Assembly: GCA_000371845.1 (NCBI GenBank)
Contig: AQUE01000003.1
Span: 1-48,167, forward strand
Source of the DNA: an alpha proteobacterium SCGC AAA280-P20
GTDB taxonomy: Bacteria > Pseudomonadota > Alphaproteobacteria > Pelagibacterales > Pelagibacteraceae
Reading direction: 5' to 3'
DNA: 48,167 nucleotides
Shown: in pieces, positions 19,172 through 27,993 of the stretch
Numbering within the stretch: the stretch's first letter is position 1
Layout of the letters: each line of letters opens with the position of its first letter
Notes under the pieces: generated by a model
Databases searched by the model: none
What the model was told of the DNA's origin: nothing
Seen by the model: the letters and a program-made list of their open reading frames with translations, nothing else
Made by a program: the position numbers and the translations under genes

Positions 19172-20272
19172 TTATTTATCTTCTTTATTATCTTCTTTTT
19201 CTTCAGAAATATTCTCTGAATGATCGCTTAATTTTTCTGATATTAGTTTGGCATTTGTTCTAATAGCCATTTCAATCTCAGCTGCAATCTTTGGATTTAG
19301 CTTAAGGTATTGTTTAACATTGTCTCTGCCTTGTCCTATTTTTTCACCTTTATAAGAGTACCATGCGCCAGCTTTTTCTATAATATTTGCCTTAGCTGCC
19401 AAATCAACGATTTCTCCCATTTTACTAATGCCTTCTCCATACATTATATCAAACTCAATAACTTTAAACGGAGGTGCAACTTTATTTTTTACAACTTTAA
19501 CTCGTGTTTGGTTACCAATTATCTCTTCTTTATCTTTAATTGCTCCTATTCTTCTAATATCTAATCTTACAGATGAGTAAAATTTAAGAGCATTTCCTCC
19601 AGCGGTTGTTTCTGGACTACCAAACATAACTCCTATTTTCATTCTTATTTGATTAATAAAAATAATCATAGTGTTTGTCTTGGAAACTGAACCTGTTAAC
19701 TTTCTTAAGGCTTGACTCATTAATCTAGCTTGTAAGCCCATATGATGATCTCCCATCTCTCCTTCTAGTTCTGCTCTTGGTGTTAAAGCAGCTACAGAAT
19801 CTACAACAAGAACAGAAATAGATCCTGATCTAACTAAAGTATCTGCAATCTCTAGTGCTTGTTCGCCTGTATCTGGTTGAGAAATTAATAATTCAGTTGT
19901 GTTAACGCCTAATTTTTTTGCATAAACAGGGTCAAGAGCATGCTCAGCGTCAATGAATGCACAAATTCCACCTTTTTTTTGTGCTTCAGCAATAACTTGT
20001 AATGATAAAGTAGTTTTTCCAGATGACTCCGGTCCATAAATTTCTACAATTCTACTTTTTGGAAGACCTCCAATTCCAAGCGCAAGATCTAATCCTAACG
20101 ATCCAGTTGATATAGATTCTATATCAAGAACTCTGGACTGTCCCAGTCTCATTACAGAACCTTTTCCGTAATTTTGATCTATTTGACTTATTGCGGCGTC
20201 TAATGCTTTTTGTTTTTCTTTTTTATCTTCTGTCTTTTCAGTATTTACAACTTTGAGAGTATTTTTAGTCAT
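19172..20272 (-). CDS. recA: Recombinase RecA
   Basis: ATP-dependent strand-exchange protein for recombination and repair. The 366 residues include Walker [10 protein letters not shown] (80-88), Walker [14 protein letters not shown] [16 protein letters not shown], loop L1 [14 protein letters not shown], loop L2 [16 protein letters not shown] and the MAW-equivalent signature. The C-terminus is acidic, as usual. The 112-base upstream region holds a gapped palindrome (20316-20336) that may be regulatory. The hairpin at 19103-19130 follows the gene, so it is probably a single-gene transcript. Confidence 0.98.
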   Translation of the reverse strand: MTKNTLKVVNTEKTEDKKEKQKALDAAISQIDQNYGKGSVMRLGQSRVLDIESISTGSLGLDLALGIGGLPKSRIVEIYGPESSGKTTLSLQVIAEAQKKGGICAFIDAEHALDPVYAKKLGVNTTELLISQPDTGEQALEIADTLVRSGSISVLVVDSVAALTPRAELEGEMGDHHMGLQARLMSQALRKLTGSVSKTNTMIIFINQIRMKIGVMFGSPETTAGGNALKFYSSVRLDIRRIGAIKDKEEIIGNQTRVKVVKNKVAPPFKVIEFDIMYGEGISKMGEIVDLAAKANIIEKAGAWYSYKGEKIGQGRDNVKQYLKLNPKIAAEIEMAIRTNAKLISEKLSDHSENISEEKEDNKEDK

Positions 20273-20315
20273 TTTATTCCTTTTTAATTTAATTTATTGT
20301 CTAACGACTCAATAA

Positions 20316-20336
20316 AACAAATGTACACATTTTGTT
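20316..20336. promoter_or_regulatory. Imperfect palindrome upstream of recA (possible operator)
   Basis: AACAAATGT and ACATTTTGTT face each other across two bases, 44 bases upstream of the recA start; one extra T breaks exact symmetry. Next to it on the minus strand is the half-site-like GAAC. Alphaproteobacterial LexA boxes are usually GTTC or GAAC, seven bases, then GTTC, which this does not match exactly. Its position suggests an SOS operator, but the identity is inference. Confidence 0.25.
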
Positions 20337-20384
20337 CTTTTTTTCAATTATATAAATAAGTAATTGAAATATATGTATTTTTAA

Positions 20385-21731
20385 CTAAAAAATATGTCTT
20401 ATCCAGCTCTTATTTGGATAGTCATTAGGATCATAGAGTTTTGTCTCTAGGGCTAAATTTTTTGCCGTGAGATTACCTACTGAAGATAAAAGTTTAAATT
20501 GAGAAACAATTCTGTCCTTATCAGAAATTGCATTATTCACTCTCGATTCAAGCAGTGTAGATCTTGATGTTATAACATCTAATGTTGATCTTGATCCAGC
20601 TTCGTATTCTTGAATAATACCTTCGTAAGCAATTTCTGACGCTTTTACTCTTGACTTTGTTAATTCAAAATTACTTATGGCAAGTTTAAAATTCGACCAC
20701 GCCGAATAAGAATCTCTATCCACAATATTTTTAGAAGTTTGTAGATCTAATTCAGCACTATCTAGCAAAGATCTCTTTTGTATAATTAATGAAGTCTGTT
20801 TTCCTCCTTGATAAATAGGAATTGAAGCTTGAGCTTTTGCAACTGACTGTTTTGTTTTGTCTACACTTGAACTATATCCATCATAATCAGTTATTCCTAA
20901 TGACAAACTAAATGTCGGAGAAAGTTCCGCTATAGCCATTTTATGCTCGTCTTCAGCTTTTTTAAGTGAGAACTCTGAAATTTTTAAAATAGGATTTTCT
21001 TTTTGCGCAGATACTGAAGTTTCTTCTAAAGATTTAGGTAAAGTTAAATTTAAATTATTTATTTCTTCTAAATCTACAGGGTCATATCCTATAACATTTT
21101 TAAAATTTTTTTTGGTAATCAGAAGTTCATTTTCGGCATTTAATAAATTAGACTGTGCTGCTGCTAATGAACTTTCTGATTGTGCTAAGTCAGAAATTGT
21201 AATCATTCCTCTCTCTAATCTACTTTTGTCTAATTCAACTTGTTTTTCGGACAAGTCTAAATTTTCTTTACTAAAAATAACTTTCTTTTGAGCAAGTAGT
21301 GTTCCGGCATAAGCCTCTACTGCTTCTAAAAGAACATCTTGTTCAATTTTTTTTAAGGTATATCTAGCTATTTCTACTGAGCTTTTTTCTTTTTGATAAT
21401 TATACATATCATCAAAATTAAAAATTTTTTGTTCAATAGTAATTGATTTAGCAGTCGTTTGTGCATTAGTTGAAGGCGAAGAAGAACCTGTTGAGCTTGT
21501 TATTTTAGAACTATCTGTATCGCTTTTATACGCAGAGATCGTGACTGTTGGTTTAAATGCGCTAAAAGCTTGAACCAGATTTTCATCAACAGCTTTGGTT
21601 CTTTCTCTTTCAGCGTTAAGCTTTGGATTAGTTAAGTAAGCTGCTATTAAAGATTTATTAATATTCTCAACTGCATAAGCACTAGTGCTTATAAAAAAAA
21701 ATAAAAAGTAAAATTTTTTAAAAAAACTCAT
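20385..21731 (-). CDS. tolC: TolC-family outer-membrane efflux protein
   Basis: 448 residues with a signal peptide (about 1-20, ending TSAYA) and the duplicated outer-membrane-factor repeat: long alpha-helical hairpins (about 110-210 and 320-410, with KKVIFSKENLDLSEKQVELD and IAYEGIIQEYEAGSRSTLDV) plus short beta segments. It should form the trimeric exit duct for type I secretion and RND pumps. A Ser/Thr-rich loop (about 70-93) is probably extracellular. The next gene (kinase) starts directly upstream. TolC itself versus a paralogous factor cannot be told apart from sequence alone. Confidence 0.88.
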   Translation of the reverse strand: MSFFKKFYFLFFFISTSAYAVENINKSLIAAYLTNPKLNAERERTKAVDENLVQAFSAFKPTVTISAYKSDTDSSKITSSTGSSSPSTNAQTTAKSITIEQKIFNFDDMYNYQKEKSSVEIARYTLKKIEQDVLLEAVEAYAGTLLAQKKVIFSKENLDLSEKQVELDKSRLERGMITISDLAQSESSLAAAQSNLLNAENELLITKKNFKNVIGYDPVDLEEINNLNLTLPKSLEETSVSAQKENPILKISEFSLKKAEDEHKMAIAELSPTFSLSLGITDYDGYSSSVDKTKQSVAKAQASIPIYQGGKQTSLIIQKRSLLDSAELDLQTSKNIVDRDSYSAWSNFKLAISNFELTKSRVKASEIAYEGIIQEYEAGSRSTLDVITSRSTLLESRVNNAISDKDRIVSQFKLLSSVGNLTAKNLALETKLYDPNDYPNKSWIRHIF

Positions 21732-22640
21732 CTAATTTAGTATAATTTTTTTTGGTTGATGATTTGAACTAATAGGTACAATTATATCAGCAAATTTAGG
21801 CATATCTATGAGCATCTTTTTTGTTATTCTCTCATAAAACATTATAAATCTTTTAATTTCACTCTCTGACATTATTTTATTTTTATTCTTAGATATATTT
21901 TTTTTAGAATAAGCCAACTTTTTCTCTTGCAGACCTCTCCAGGTTAAAACTTTATTAAAATTGGGTACTTTTAAATAAATCATTAAATCAATAAATGAAA
22001 ACAATTCTTTATAGTCATTCTTTAATTGTTGATTAACGTTAAATCTCCATTTGCAATTTTTATCTTCCAGAGCTTCTAATTTATTAATGGGTTTTTTTAA
22101 GTTGCGATTATTTTCTTCAGGTCTAGCTCCTACGCACCACCCTTCTAATATAAAAATATCTAAGTTTTTTTCTACATAATACCATTTATTTTTTGGCAAT
22201 CTATCATCTATAGATTTATCAAATTTTGGAATTATAAAAGATTTATTAAGATTGCTACTTTTTAGTATTTTAAAAAATCTAGTTAAAAAATTTACATCGT
22301 GAGTTCCGGGAACTCCCCTTGTTAGAAATAATTTATTTATTCTATTTGATATTTTTATTCTTTCTTTCTTAGTTTTGTAAATATCATCAATAGAAACTGA
22401 AACTGTTCTTAAATTGTATCTATTCTCTAAAATTAATTTTAAAAACTGGGCAAATGTTGTTTTACCTGATCCTTGTCCTCCAGCTAAACCAATAATTAAT
22501 GGTTTTCTTAAAAAAGTTTTTTTTAAAAAAATTAATTCTGCAATTTTAAGGTAAATGTTTTTAAAATTTTTATTTAAATCTTCTTTTATAAAAAAAGAAT
22601 TTTTTAATTTGTTAAGTTTATTAATTAAACTTTCCTTCAT
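21732..22640 (-). CDS. P-loop kinase, D-glycerate 3-kinase-like
   Basis: About 302 residues with a Walker A in GLAGGQGSGKTTFAQFL, a following SVSIDDIYKTKKER, and the LTRGVPGTHDVNF and FILEGWCVGARP motifs. These characterise the plant GLYK/yeast YGR205W and bacterial YggC-like family related to pantothenate and uridine kinases. The best-characterised members phosphorylate D-glycerate to 3-phosphoglycerate, the step that would return photorespiratory-type or glycolate-derived carbon to glycolysis. Two methionines stand at the start; I use the second. Substrate is inferred from family, not seen. Confidence 0.75.
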   Translation of the reverse strand: MKESLINKLNKLKNSFFIKEDLNKNFKNIYLKIAELIFLKKTFLRKPLIIGLAGGQGSGKTTFAQFLKLILENRYNLRTVSVSIDDIYKTKKERIKISNRINKLFLTRGVPGTHDVNFLTRFFKILKSSNLNKSFIIPKFDKSIDDRLPKNKWYYVEKNLDIFILEGWCVGARPEENNRNLKKPINKLEALEDKNCKWRFNVNQQLKNDYKELFSFIDLMIYLKVPNFNKVLTWRGLQEKKLAYSKKNISKNKNKIMSESEIKRFIMFYERITKKMLIDMPKFADIIVPISSNHQPKKIILN

Positions 22641-22652
22641 CAAAAAAGAGTT

Positions 22653-23252
22653 TTAATTTTTTTTTAAAGAATGTTCTAATAACTCTAGCCTGTCCTGACC
22701 CCAAAACATTTCATTATTATAAATATAAGTTGGAACTCCAAATATATTCATATTAATAGCTTCTTGAGTGTTGGATTCGTAAATTTTTTTTATTTTATCT
22801 GAGGTTGCTAATTTACTTAAATCATCAAAATTAATTTTTAAATCATTTGCTATTAATTTTAGTGTTTCTAAATTAGAAATGTCATTTTCTTGCGCCCACA
22901 ATTGTTCTAATACTTTAAAACCAAATTGCATTTTTATTCCCATATCAATACTTGCTAAACAAAATAATGCTGGTGTATGAGGATCCTTGGGTGGAAAAAA
23001 TTTTGGCTTTTGATTAATTTTTATATTCAAAAACTCTCCCCATCTTTTTAGTTCTAACAGCCTGTAATTTTGCCTTGAAATATGTCTCTGCGGTACAGGA
23101 ACACCTCCTGTTGCGACAAAAACTTTTCCAACTAAATCAATTGGTTTTTCAATTATTTCTGCTGAATATTTCTTTGAAATTTCTATTAATCTATTATTTC
23201 CAAGATAAGCAAATGGGGAAGCAACGCTGTAAAAATACAAAATTTTTTTCAT
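22653..23252 (-). CDS. 2-hydroxychromene-2-carboxylate isomerase-like (DsbA-fold/GST kappa family)
   Basis: 199 residues beginning KILYFYSVASPFAYLG, the family's N-terminal strand with the serine that activates glutathione where DsbA would have CxxC. Further motifs are the PFAYLGNNRL and FGVPTYIYNNEMFWGQDRLELLE blocks of the thioredoxin fold. Named members isomerise naphthalene-derived chromene carboxylates using glutathione, but in oligotrophic marine bacteria the substrate is unknown. It is the most upstream gene of the minus-strand run and is divergent from a GST at 23294 across 41 bases, which fits glutathione chemistry. Confidence 0.8.
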   Translation of the reverse strand: MKKILYFYSVASPFAYLGNNRLIEISKKYSAEIIEKPIDLVGKVFVATGGVPVPQRHISRQNYRLLELKRWGEFLNIKINQKPKFFPPKDPHTPALFCLASIDMGIKMQFGFKVLEQLWAQENDISNLETLKLIANDLKINFDDLSKLATSDKIKKIYESNTQEAINMNIFGVPTYIYNNEMFWGQDRLELLEHSLKKN

Positions 23253-23293
23253 ATGTACTTATATAAACTATTTAAATAAAACAAATAGCTTAT

Positions 23294-23920
23294 ATGATTG
23301 AGTTGTTTTATTACCCAACACCCAATGGTAGAAAAATTTCTATTCTATTAGAAGAGTTAGAGCTAAAATATAAATTAACAAGAATTGATATTACTAAAAA
23401 TGAACAATTCTCAGAAAATTTTTTAAAGATTAGTCCTTTAAATAAAATTCCAGTTATAATCGATAATCAAGAAACCGTTTTTGAATCTGGAGCTATATTA
23501 ATTTTTCTAGCTAAAAAAAATAATTTTAAATTTTATCCTCAAAAATATGAGAAAAATATTAATGAATGGTTAATGGTCCAGGTAAGTTTCGTTGGACCTA
23601 TGTTAGGTCAGCTTCATTATTTTTATAAATTCAACAAAGGCAAGAGCGAGTATGCTGAAAATAGATTTTTAGATCTAGCAAAGAAAATTTATGAATATTT
23701 AGATATACAGCTTAGTAAAAATAAATATTTAGCATGCGATGAATATACAATTGCTGATATTGCAACCTTTCCATGGTTATGTCGGCATGAATGGCATGAG
23801 ATTGGAATTAAAAAATATAAGAATCTATCTAGATGGTACGAAGAAATTTCTAAAAGGCCTGCTGTTATAAAAGGTTATGATCCTGAAAATCTTGGAGAAA
23901 AGATTCCTTTAGTTTCTTAA
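23294..23920 (+). CDS. Glutathione S-transferase family protein
   Basis: 208 residues: an N-terminal thioredoxin-like domain (MIELFYYPTPNGRKI; the cis-proline segment NKIPVIID; and the glutathione-binding FESGAILIFLA) and an all-helical C-terminal domain with the folding motif YTIADIATFPWL. The pattern is nearest to the bacterial YfcG/YghU (Nu) group, many of which reduce disulfides rather than conjugate; this subgroup call is tentative. Its 3' end overlaps the dksA stop by four bases. Confidence 0.88.
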   Translation: MIELFYYPTPNGRKISILLEELELKYKLTRIDITKNEQFSENFLKISPLNKIPVIIDNQETVFESGAILIFLAKKNNFKFYPQKYEKNINEWLMVQVSFVGPMLGQLHYFYKFNKGKSEYAENRFLDLAKKIYEYLDIQLSKNKYLACDEYTIADIATFPWLCRHEWHEIGIKKYKNLSRWYEEISKRPAVIKGYDPENLGEKIPLVS

Positions 23921-24333
23921 CTATCAGCAAAAATTTTTTCTTCTCTCTCGTGTCTTTCTTGGGCTTCAACAGTCAAGGTTGCTATTGGTCTAGCTATTAA
24001 TCTTTTTAAACCAATTTCTTCACCTGTCTCTTCGCAATATCCGTAAGTGTCGTCTTTAATTTTTTTAACAGCTTTATCTATCTTGGAGATAAGTTTTTTA
24101 TTTCTATTTACTGTTCTCATTTCAATAGCTTTGCCTGTTTGAGAAGTTGCCTGATCAACAACATCAGCAGATGTATCATTGTCATCTAATTCATTAAAAA
24201 GTATTTTATCGTTTTGAAGAGCTAACTCTTTCTTCCATTCTTCCAGGACTCTTCTGAAATATTCTTTATGTTTTGCACACATGTACTTTTCTTTAGCGCT
24301 GGGTGTATAATTTTTTGGTAACTTTGTAGCCAT
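23917..24333 (-). CDS. dksA: RNA polymerase-binding transcription factor DksA (zinc-cysteine-poor alpha type)
   Basis: 138 residues. The coiled-coil with its acidic tip (about 30-105, including NELDDNDTSADVVDQA) fits the RNA polymerase secondary channel and modulates rRNA and amino-acid promoters with ppGpp. The usual four-cysteine zinc finger is reduced to one cysteine: YGYCEETGEEIGLKRLIARP, then ATLTVEAQERHE, so CxxC has become CEET and TVEA. Such single-cysteine DksA proteins are common in alphaproteobacteria and function without bound zinc, so this is a lineage feature rather than decay. It is convergent with the GST gene. Confidence 0.93.
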   Translation of the reverse strand: MATKLPKNYTPSAKEKYMCAKHKEYFRRVLEEWKKELALQNDKILFNELDDNDTSADVVDQATSQTGKAIEMRTVNRNKKLISKIDKAVKKIKDDTYGYCEETGEEIGLKRLIARPIATLTVEAQERHEREEKIFADS

Positions 24334-24401
24334 TAGGATGGGGCAATATAAGAGGCTTTTTTATAGTGTCAAGTTGCATTGAATCAATTAAATCATCATT
24401 A

Positions 24402-25775
24402 ATGATACAACCTGGTAAAGAAAAAAAAATTTTTTATCTATTATGTCTTTATCATTTAATTATTTGGACCATCATACCCTATTTTTCAAATAAAAATTTA
24501 CCCTTAGATGTAATTGAGGCTTTGGCGTGGGGACAAGATTTTGACTTAGGTTACAACAAGCATCCACCTTTAAGCGCCTGGATACCGGGTCTGCTTTTTA
24601 AAATTTTTGGAAATAAGGACTGGATTTATTATTTATTAAGCCAAGTATTTATTCTTATTTCTTTTATATTTTTATGGAAACTGTCTTCATTTTTCTTAAA
24701 TAAAAAATCTCATATTCTTTTATCTATCCTTGCAATAGAGGGTATTGCTTTTTACACATTTGACACTCCTCAATTTAACGTAAATATCTGTCAAATTCCT
24801 TTATGGATTGGAACGGTATATTTCTTCTTTAAATCTATAAAAGATAATAAAATTACCGACTGGATTTTTTTAGGGGTTTTCGCTGCTCTTGGTTTTTTAA
24901 CAAAATATATTTTTGTCTATTTATTAATATCTTTATTTTTTTATTTAATTTTTATTTTAACAAAAAAGAAAAAAATTAATTTTAAATTTTTATATGTCTT
25001 ATTAATTTTTTTCTTAATAACAGCTCCACATTTTAAATGGTTAATACAAAATGATTTTACTACACTCTATTACGCTCTCAAACGCGGGGGATTAAACGAA
25101 TTTAATATTTATAACCATTTATTAAATCCTATTAAGTTTTTAATAAATCAAATTACAATATTGCTACCGTTTCTTTTATTAATTTATTTTTTAATAAAAA
25201 AAATAAAAATTAGACTTCCTTTAAATAATGAAAAATTTATTTTTTTATTATTTTCTTTTTTACTTCCGTTCTTATTAATTTTGATAACCTCAATAATTAC
25301 TGGTTCTAGAATAAGAACGATGTGGATGATTCCATTTTATTCCTTAATTGGAATTTTCTTTATATTTTTATATCAAGATCAAATAAATTTTAAAAAAATA
25401 AAAAACTTTATTATTTTATTAATTATTTTTTTAATCGTATCACCAATTCTATATTCTTTAAGATCAATATATTCTGACAGCAGGACAAGTTATGAAGGAA
25501 GAAAAATAGCATCACAAATTGAAAGAGAATGGAAAACTATTTCTAAAGACAAGATTTCTAACGTTGGCTTTTCAGAATGGTATGCTGGAAATTTATCTTA
25601 TCAACTAAGCAATAGGCCAAAAGTTTTTTTAGAAGAAAATAATGATTTTTATAAAAAACCAGCTGTTATTATTGCAAAAGATATTGGTCCGAGTTTATGC
25701 AATCGAAAAAACATAAATATTAAAAATATTTTATATAAAAAAATAGACGATCATGATGTATGTTTTATTTTTTAA
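24402..25775 (+). CDS. Family 39 glycosyltransferase, ArnT/PMT-like membrane protein
   Basis: Polytopic protein of about 457 residues with roughly ten membrane segments and a short soluble C-terminal part. The first periplasmic loop carries the acidic motif DVIEALAWGQDFDLGYNKHP followed by PLSAW, typical of the PMT_2 domain of enzymes that use polyprenyl-phosphate sugars. I take the ATG at 24402; a GTG at 24366 would add twelve residues. The GT2 gene follows after four bases. An ArnC/DPM1-like enzyme plus an ArnT-like enzyme would load a sugar on a lipid carrier and transfer it to an envelope acceptor. The acceptor (lipid A, glycan or protein) is unknown. Confidence 0.8.
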   Translation: MIQPGKEKKIFYLLCLYHLIIWTIIPYFSNKNLPLDVIEALAWGQDFDLGYNKHPPLSAWIPGLLFKIFGNKDWIYYLLSQVFILISFIFLWKLSSFFLNKKSHILLSILAIEGIAFYTFDTPQFNVNICQIPLWIGTVYFFFKSIKDNKITDWIFLGVFAALGFLTKYIFVYLLISLFFYLIFILTKKKKINFKFLYVLLIFFLITAPHFKWLIQNDFTTLYYALKRGGLNEFNIYNHLLNPIKFLINQITILLPFLLLIYFLIKKIKIRLPLNNEKFIFLLFSFLLPFLLILITSIITGSRIRTMWMIPFYSLIGIFFIFLYQDQINFKKIKNFIILLIIFLIVSPILYSLRSIYSDSRTSYEGRKIASQIEREWKTISKDKISNVGFSEWYAGNLSYQLSNRPKVFLEENNDFYKKPAVIIAKDIGPSLCNRKNINIKNILYKKIDDHDVCFIF

Positions 25776-25779
25776 ATAA

Positions 25780-26610
25780 ATGAAAACTTATAAAATTTTA
25801 ATTCCAGTTTTTAATGATTGGGAATCTCTCTTAAGTCTTTTAAATAACATACATACTTTAAAAATTAATAATATTGCCCATATAAAAGTCTTAATAGTAG
25901 ATGATTGTTCAACTGAAATATTGAATAAAAAAATAGAATTTGATTCATTTAAAAACATAGAAATAATTAAAAATTCAAAAAATATAGGTCATGGCAAAAG
26001 CATTGCTCATGGAATTAATTATATAAGCAAAAAAAACGATTTTGATTACCTGATCGTTATGGATGGTGACGGTGAGGATAGGCCGGAAGAAGTAAAAGAA
26101 TTAATATTAAAGTCCATTGACCTTCCTTCTTTAACTATAACTGCAAATCGTATTAAGCGCTCTGAAAGTGCATTCTTTAAATTGTCTTATCATTTGCATA
26201 AAATTTTAACTCTAGTTCTGACCGGTTATTCAATAAAATTTGGAAATTTTATGTGCATTCCTAAGCAAGATTTAAATTTAATAGTTTCTAATAAAAATCT
26301 TTCCGTAAGTTTTTCTGGAACTATTGCTAAATTTATAAAAAACAAAACATTCATACCCTCGATAAGAGGAATTAGATACTACGGTCCTACTAAAATGAGT
26401 TTTGTGAAACTTATTAGACACTCTTTACTGATCATGTCTACATTCAGAAAAGAGGCTGCTCTTAGATTATCTTTAATATTTTTAATATATACGACATTGA
26501 TTTTTTATTTTCTAAAAAATATGTTCTTATTACTTTTGTTGCCAGTTGCAATAATCAATATATTAATTATTTTTACTCTTTACTTTCTTTACGAAAAAAA
26601 CTGCTCGTAA
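25780..26610 (+). CDS. Family 2 glycosyltransferase with C-terminal membrane helices
   Basis: 276 residues. A GT-A domain has KILIPVFNDWESL, LIVDDCST, KNIGHGKSIAHG and the DxD-type YLIVMDGDGEDRP, which binds metal and the nucleotide sugar. Two hydrophobic helices occupy about 225-272. The layout is like polyprenyl-phosphate glycosyltransferases. It probably makes the lipid-linked sugar used by the family 39 enzyme just upstream. The stop lies five bases before the FNR stop on the other strand. Confidence 0.85.
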   Translation: MKTYKILIPVFNDWESLLSLLNNIHTLKINNIAHIKVLIVDDCSTEILNKKIEFDSFKNIEIIKNSKNIGHGKSIAHGINYISKKNDFDYLIVMDGDGEDRPEEVKELILKSIDLPSLTITANRIKRSESAFFKLSYHLHKILTLVLTGYSIKFGNFMCIPKQDLNLIVSNKNLSVSFSGTIAKFIKNKTFIPSIRGIRYYGPTKMSFVKLIRHSLLIMSTFRKEAALRLSLIFLIYTTLIFYFLKNMFLLLLLPVAIINILIIFTLYFLYEKNCS

Positions 26611-26615
26611 AAAAT

Positions 26616-27635
26616 TTACTTAATTCCCAGGCGTTTATGTATCTGAGTCGATGAGGTTGTATATTGAAAAACGAAATTCTCATTTGGTCTTGCTCTGGCA
26701 AAGCATTCTCTAGCTGCTAACGCGCCCTCATGAAAACCAGAAAGAATTAACTTTAATTTTCCAGGATAAGTGCAAATATCACCAATTGCAAAAATACCCT
26801 CCTCATTAGTTTGAAAATTTTTTGTATTAACTAAAATACATTTTTCCTCCAAATTTAAACCCCAATTTGCAATTGGCCCAAGCTCCATTTTAAGTCCAAA
26901 AAAAGCAATTACTGAATCTATTTTTAAAACTTCCATTGCGTCATTATTTTTTTGTATTTCAATATTTTCTAATTTATTATCCCCGTTAATCCCTTTAAGT
27001 TGATAAAAGGTTTTAATTTCAACTTTACCTGATTTTGCAATTTCTTTAATTTTGTTTAATGTATGTGGAGAGCCTTTAAAGTCATCTCTTCTGTGAATTA
27101 AATAAACTTTTTTTGCAATGTTTGATAATTCTAAAGTCCAATCTAGAGCAGAATCACCCCCTCCAAATACAGCGACTATTTGATCTTTAAATTTTGATTT
27201 ATCTTTAACAGAATAATAAAAACTTTTTCCTTCAAATTTTTCAACGTTTTTAACATCTACTTTTCTAGGTTCAAAAGACCCAACTCCACCAGCTATAATA
27301 ATATTGGGCGTTTCAAAAATTTTATTATCACTAGTAATAACCTGCCATAATTTATTATTTTTGTTTAACTCGTTAACTCTTTGATTGAGATGAAACTCAG
27401 GTTTAAATGGTTTCGCTTGCTCAATTAAATTTTTAATTAAATCTTCTCCAGTGCAATTTGGAATTCCAGGAATGTCATAGATTGGTTTGTCTGGATAAAG
27501 CTCAATACACTGTCCGCCGATTTTATCTAAATTATCAATAACATGGGCGTTAAGACCTAAAATACCAAGTTCAAAAACAGAGAATAATCCAACGGGTCCT
27601 GCTCCAATAATTACTGCATCCGTTTTTATTGTCAT
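26616..27635 (-). CDS. Ferredoxin--NADP reductase, thioredoxin-reductase-like type
   Basis: 339-residue FAD enzyme moving electrons between NADPH and ferredoxin. It has FAD site VIIGAGPVGLFSVFELG, the Bacillus/Chlorobium FNR signature GGQCIELYPDKPIYDIPG, NADP site VAVFGGGDSALDW and the C-terminal FAD motif AIGDICTYPGKLKLI. It has no CxxC redox pair, which separates it from true thioredoxin reductases. The gene for a 2Fe-2S ferredoxin ends one base upstream of its start, so partner and reductase are co-expressed. Both lie close to proteorhodopsin, an arrangement I recall for SAR11. Confidence 0.92.
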   Translation of the reverse strand: MTIKTDAVIIGAGPVGLFSVFELGILGLNAHVIDNLDKIGGQCIELYPDKPIYDIPGIPNCTGEDLIKNLIEQAKPFKPEFHLNQRVNELNKNNKLWQVITSDNKIFETPNIIIAGGVGSFEPRKVDVKNVEKFEGKSFYYSVKDKSKFKDQIVAVFGGGDSALDWTLELSNIAKKVYLIHRRDDFKGSPHTLNKIKEIAKSGKVEIKTFYQLKGINGDNKLENIEIQKNNDAMEVLKIDSVIAFFGLKMELGPIANWGLNLEEKCILVNTKNFQTNEEGIFAIGDICTYPGKLKLILSGFHEGALAARECFARARPNENFVFQYTTSSTQIHKRLGIK

Positions 27636-27636
27636 A

Positions 27637-27957
27637 TTAACTTTGCTTTTCTGGCATCCTAACTACTATACCATCAAGATCATTTGTGATCATTATCTGA
27701 CAACTTAATCTGCTTGATTTGTTAGCATCTTGGATAAAATCGATCATATCCTGTTCTGACTCTTGAGCTTTTGGAACTTTACTTAAAAACTTTTCATCTA
27801 CATAAACATGACAAGTAGCGCAAGCACAAGAACCTCCGCAATCAGCATCAATTCCAGGAATAGAATTTTTTATAGCTCCTTCCATTATTGAAAAGCCGAT
27901 TGGCATTTCTATATGATGTTCTTTTCCGTTATGTTCTATATAAGTAATTTTTGGCAT
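27637..27957 (-). CDS. 2Fe-2S ferredoxin, adrenodoxin type
   Basis: 106-residue electron carrier with cluster ligands Cys40, Cys46, Cys49 and Cys86 (DADCGGSCACATCHVYVD and SRLSCQIM). The C-x5-C-x2-C spacing is that of adrenodoxin/FdVI-type ferredoxins that serve P450s or Fe-S assembly. A further Cys44 lies in the loop. It is the first gene of the fdx-FNR pair and is divergent from the epimerase gene across 36 bases. Confidence 0.93.
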   Translation of the reverse strand: MPKITYIEHNGKEHHIEMPIGFSIMEGAIKNSIPGIDADCGGSCACATCHVYVDEKFLSKVPKAQESEQDMIDFIQDANKSSRLSCQIMITNDLDGIVVRMPEKQS

Positions 27958-27993
27958 TAAATTAAAAACCTTAGATCATATAACAGTGAATTT

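Noticed and set aside
24366..24401. GTG start for the family 39 glycosyltransferase
   Set aside because: Adds twelve residues without family similarity; the ATG at 24402 is preferred, but the GTG cannot be excluded.
26608..26622. Small GTAAA/TTTAC hairpin between the GT2 and FNR genes
   Set aside because: Only five A:T-dominated pairs with no T tract; too weak to call a terminator in AT-rich DNA.
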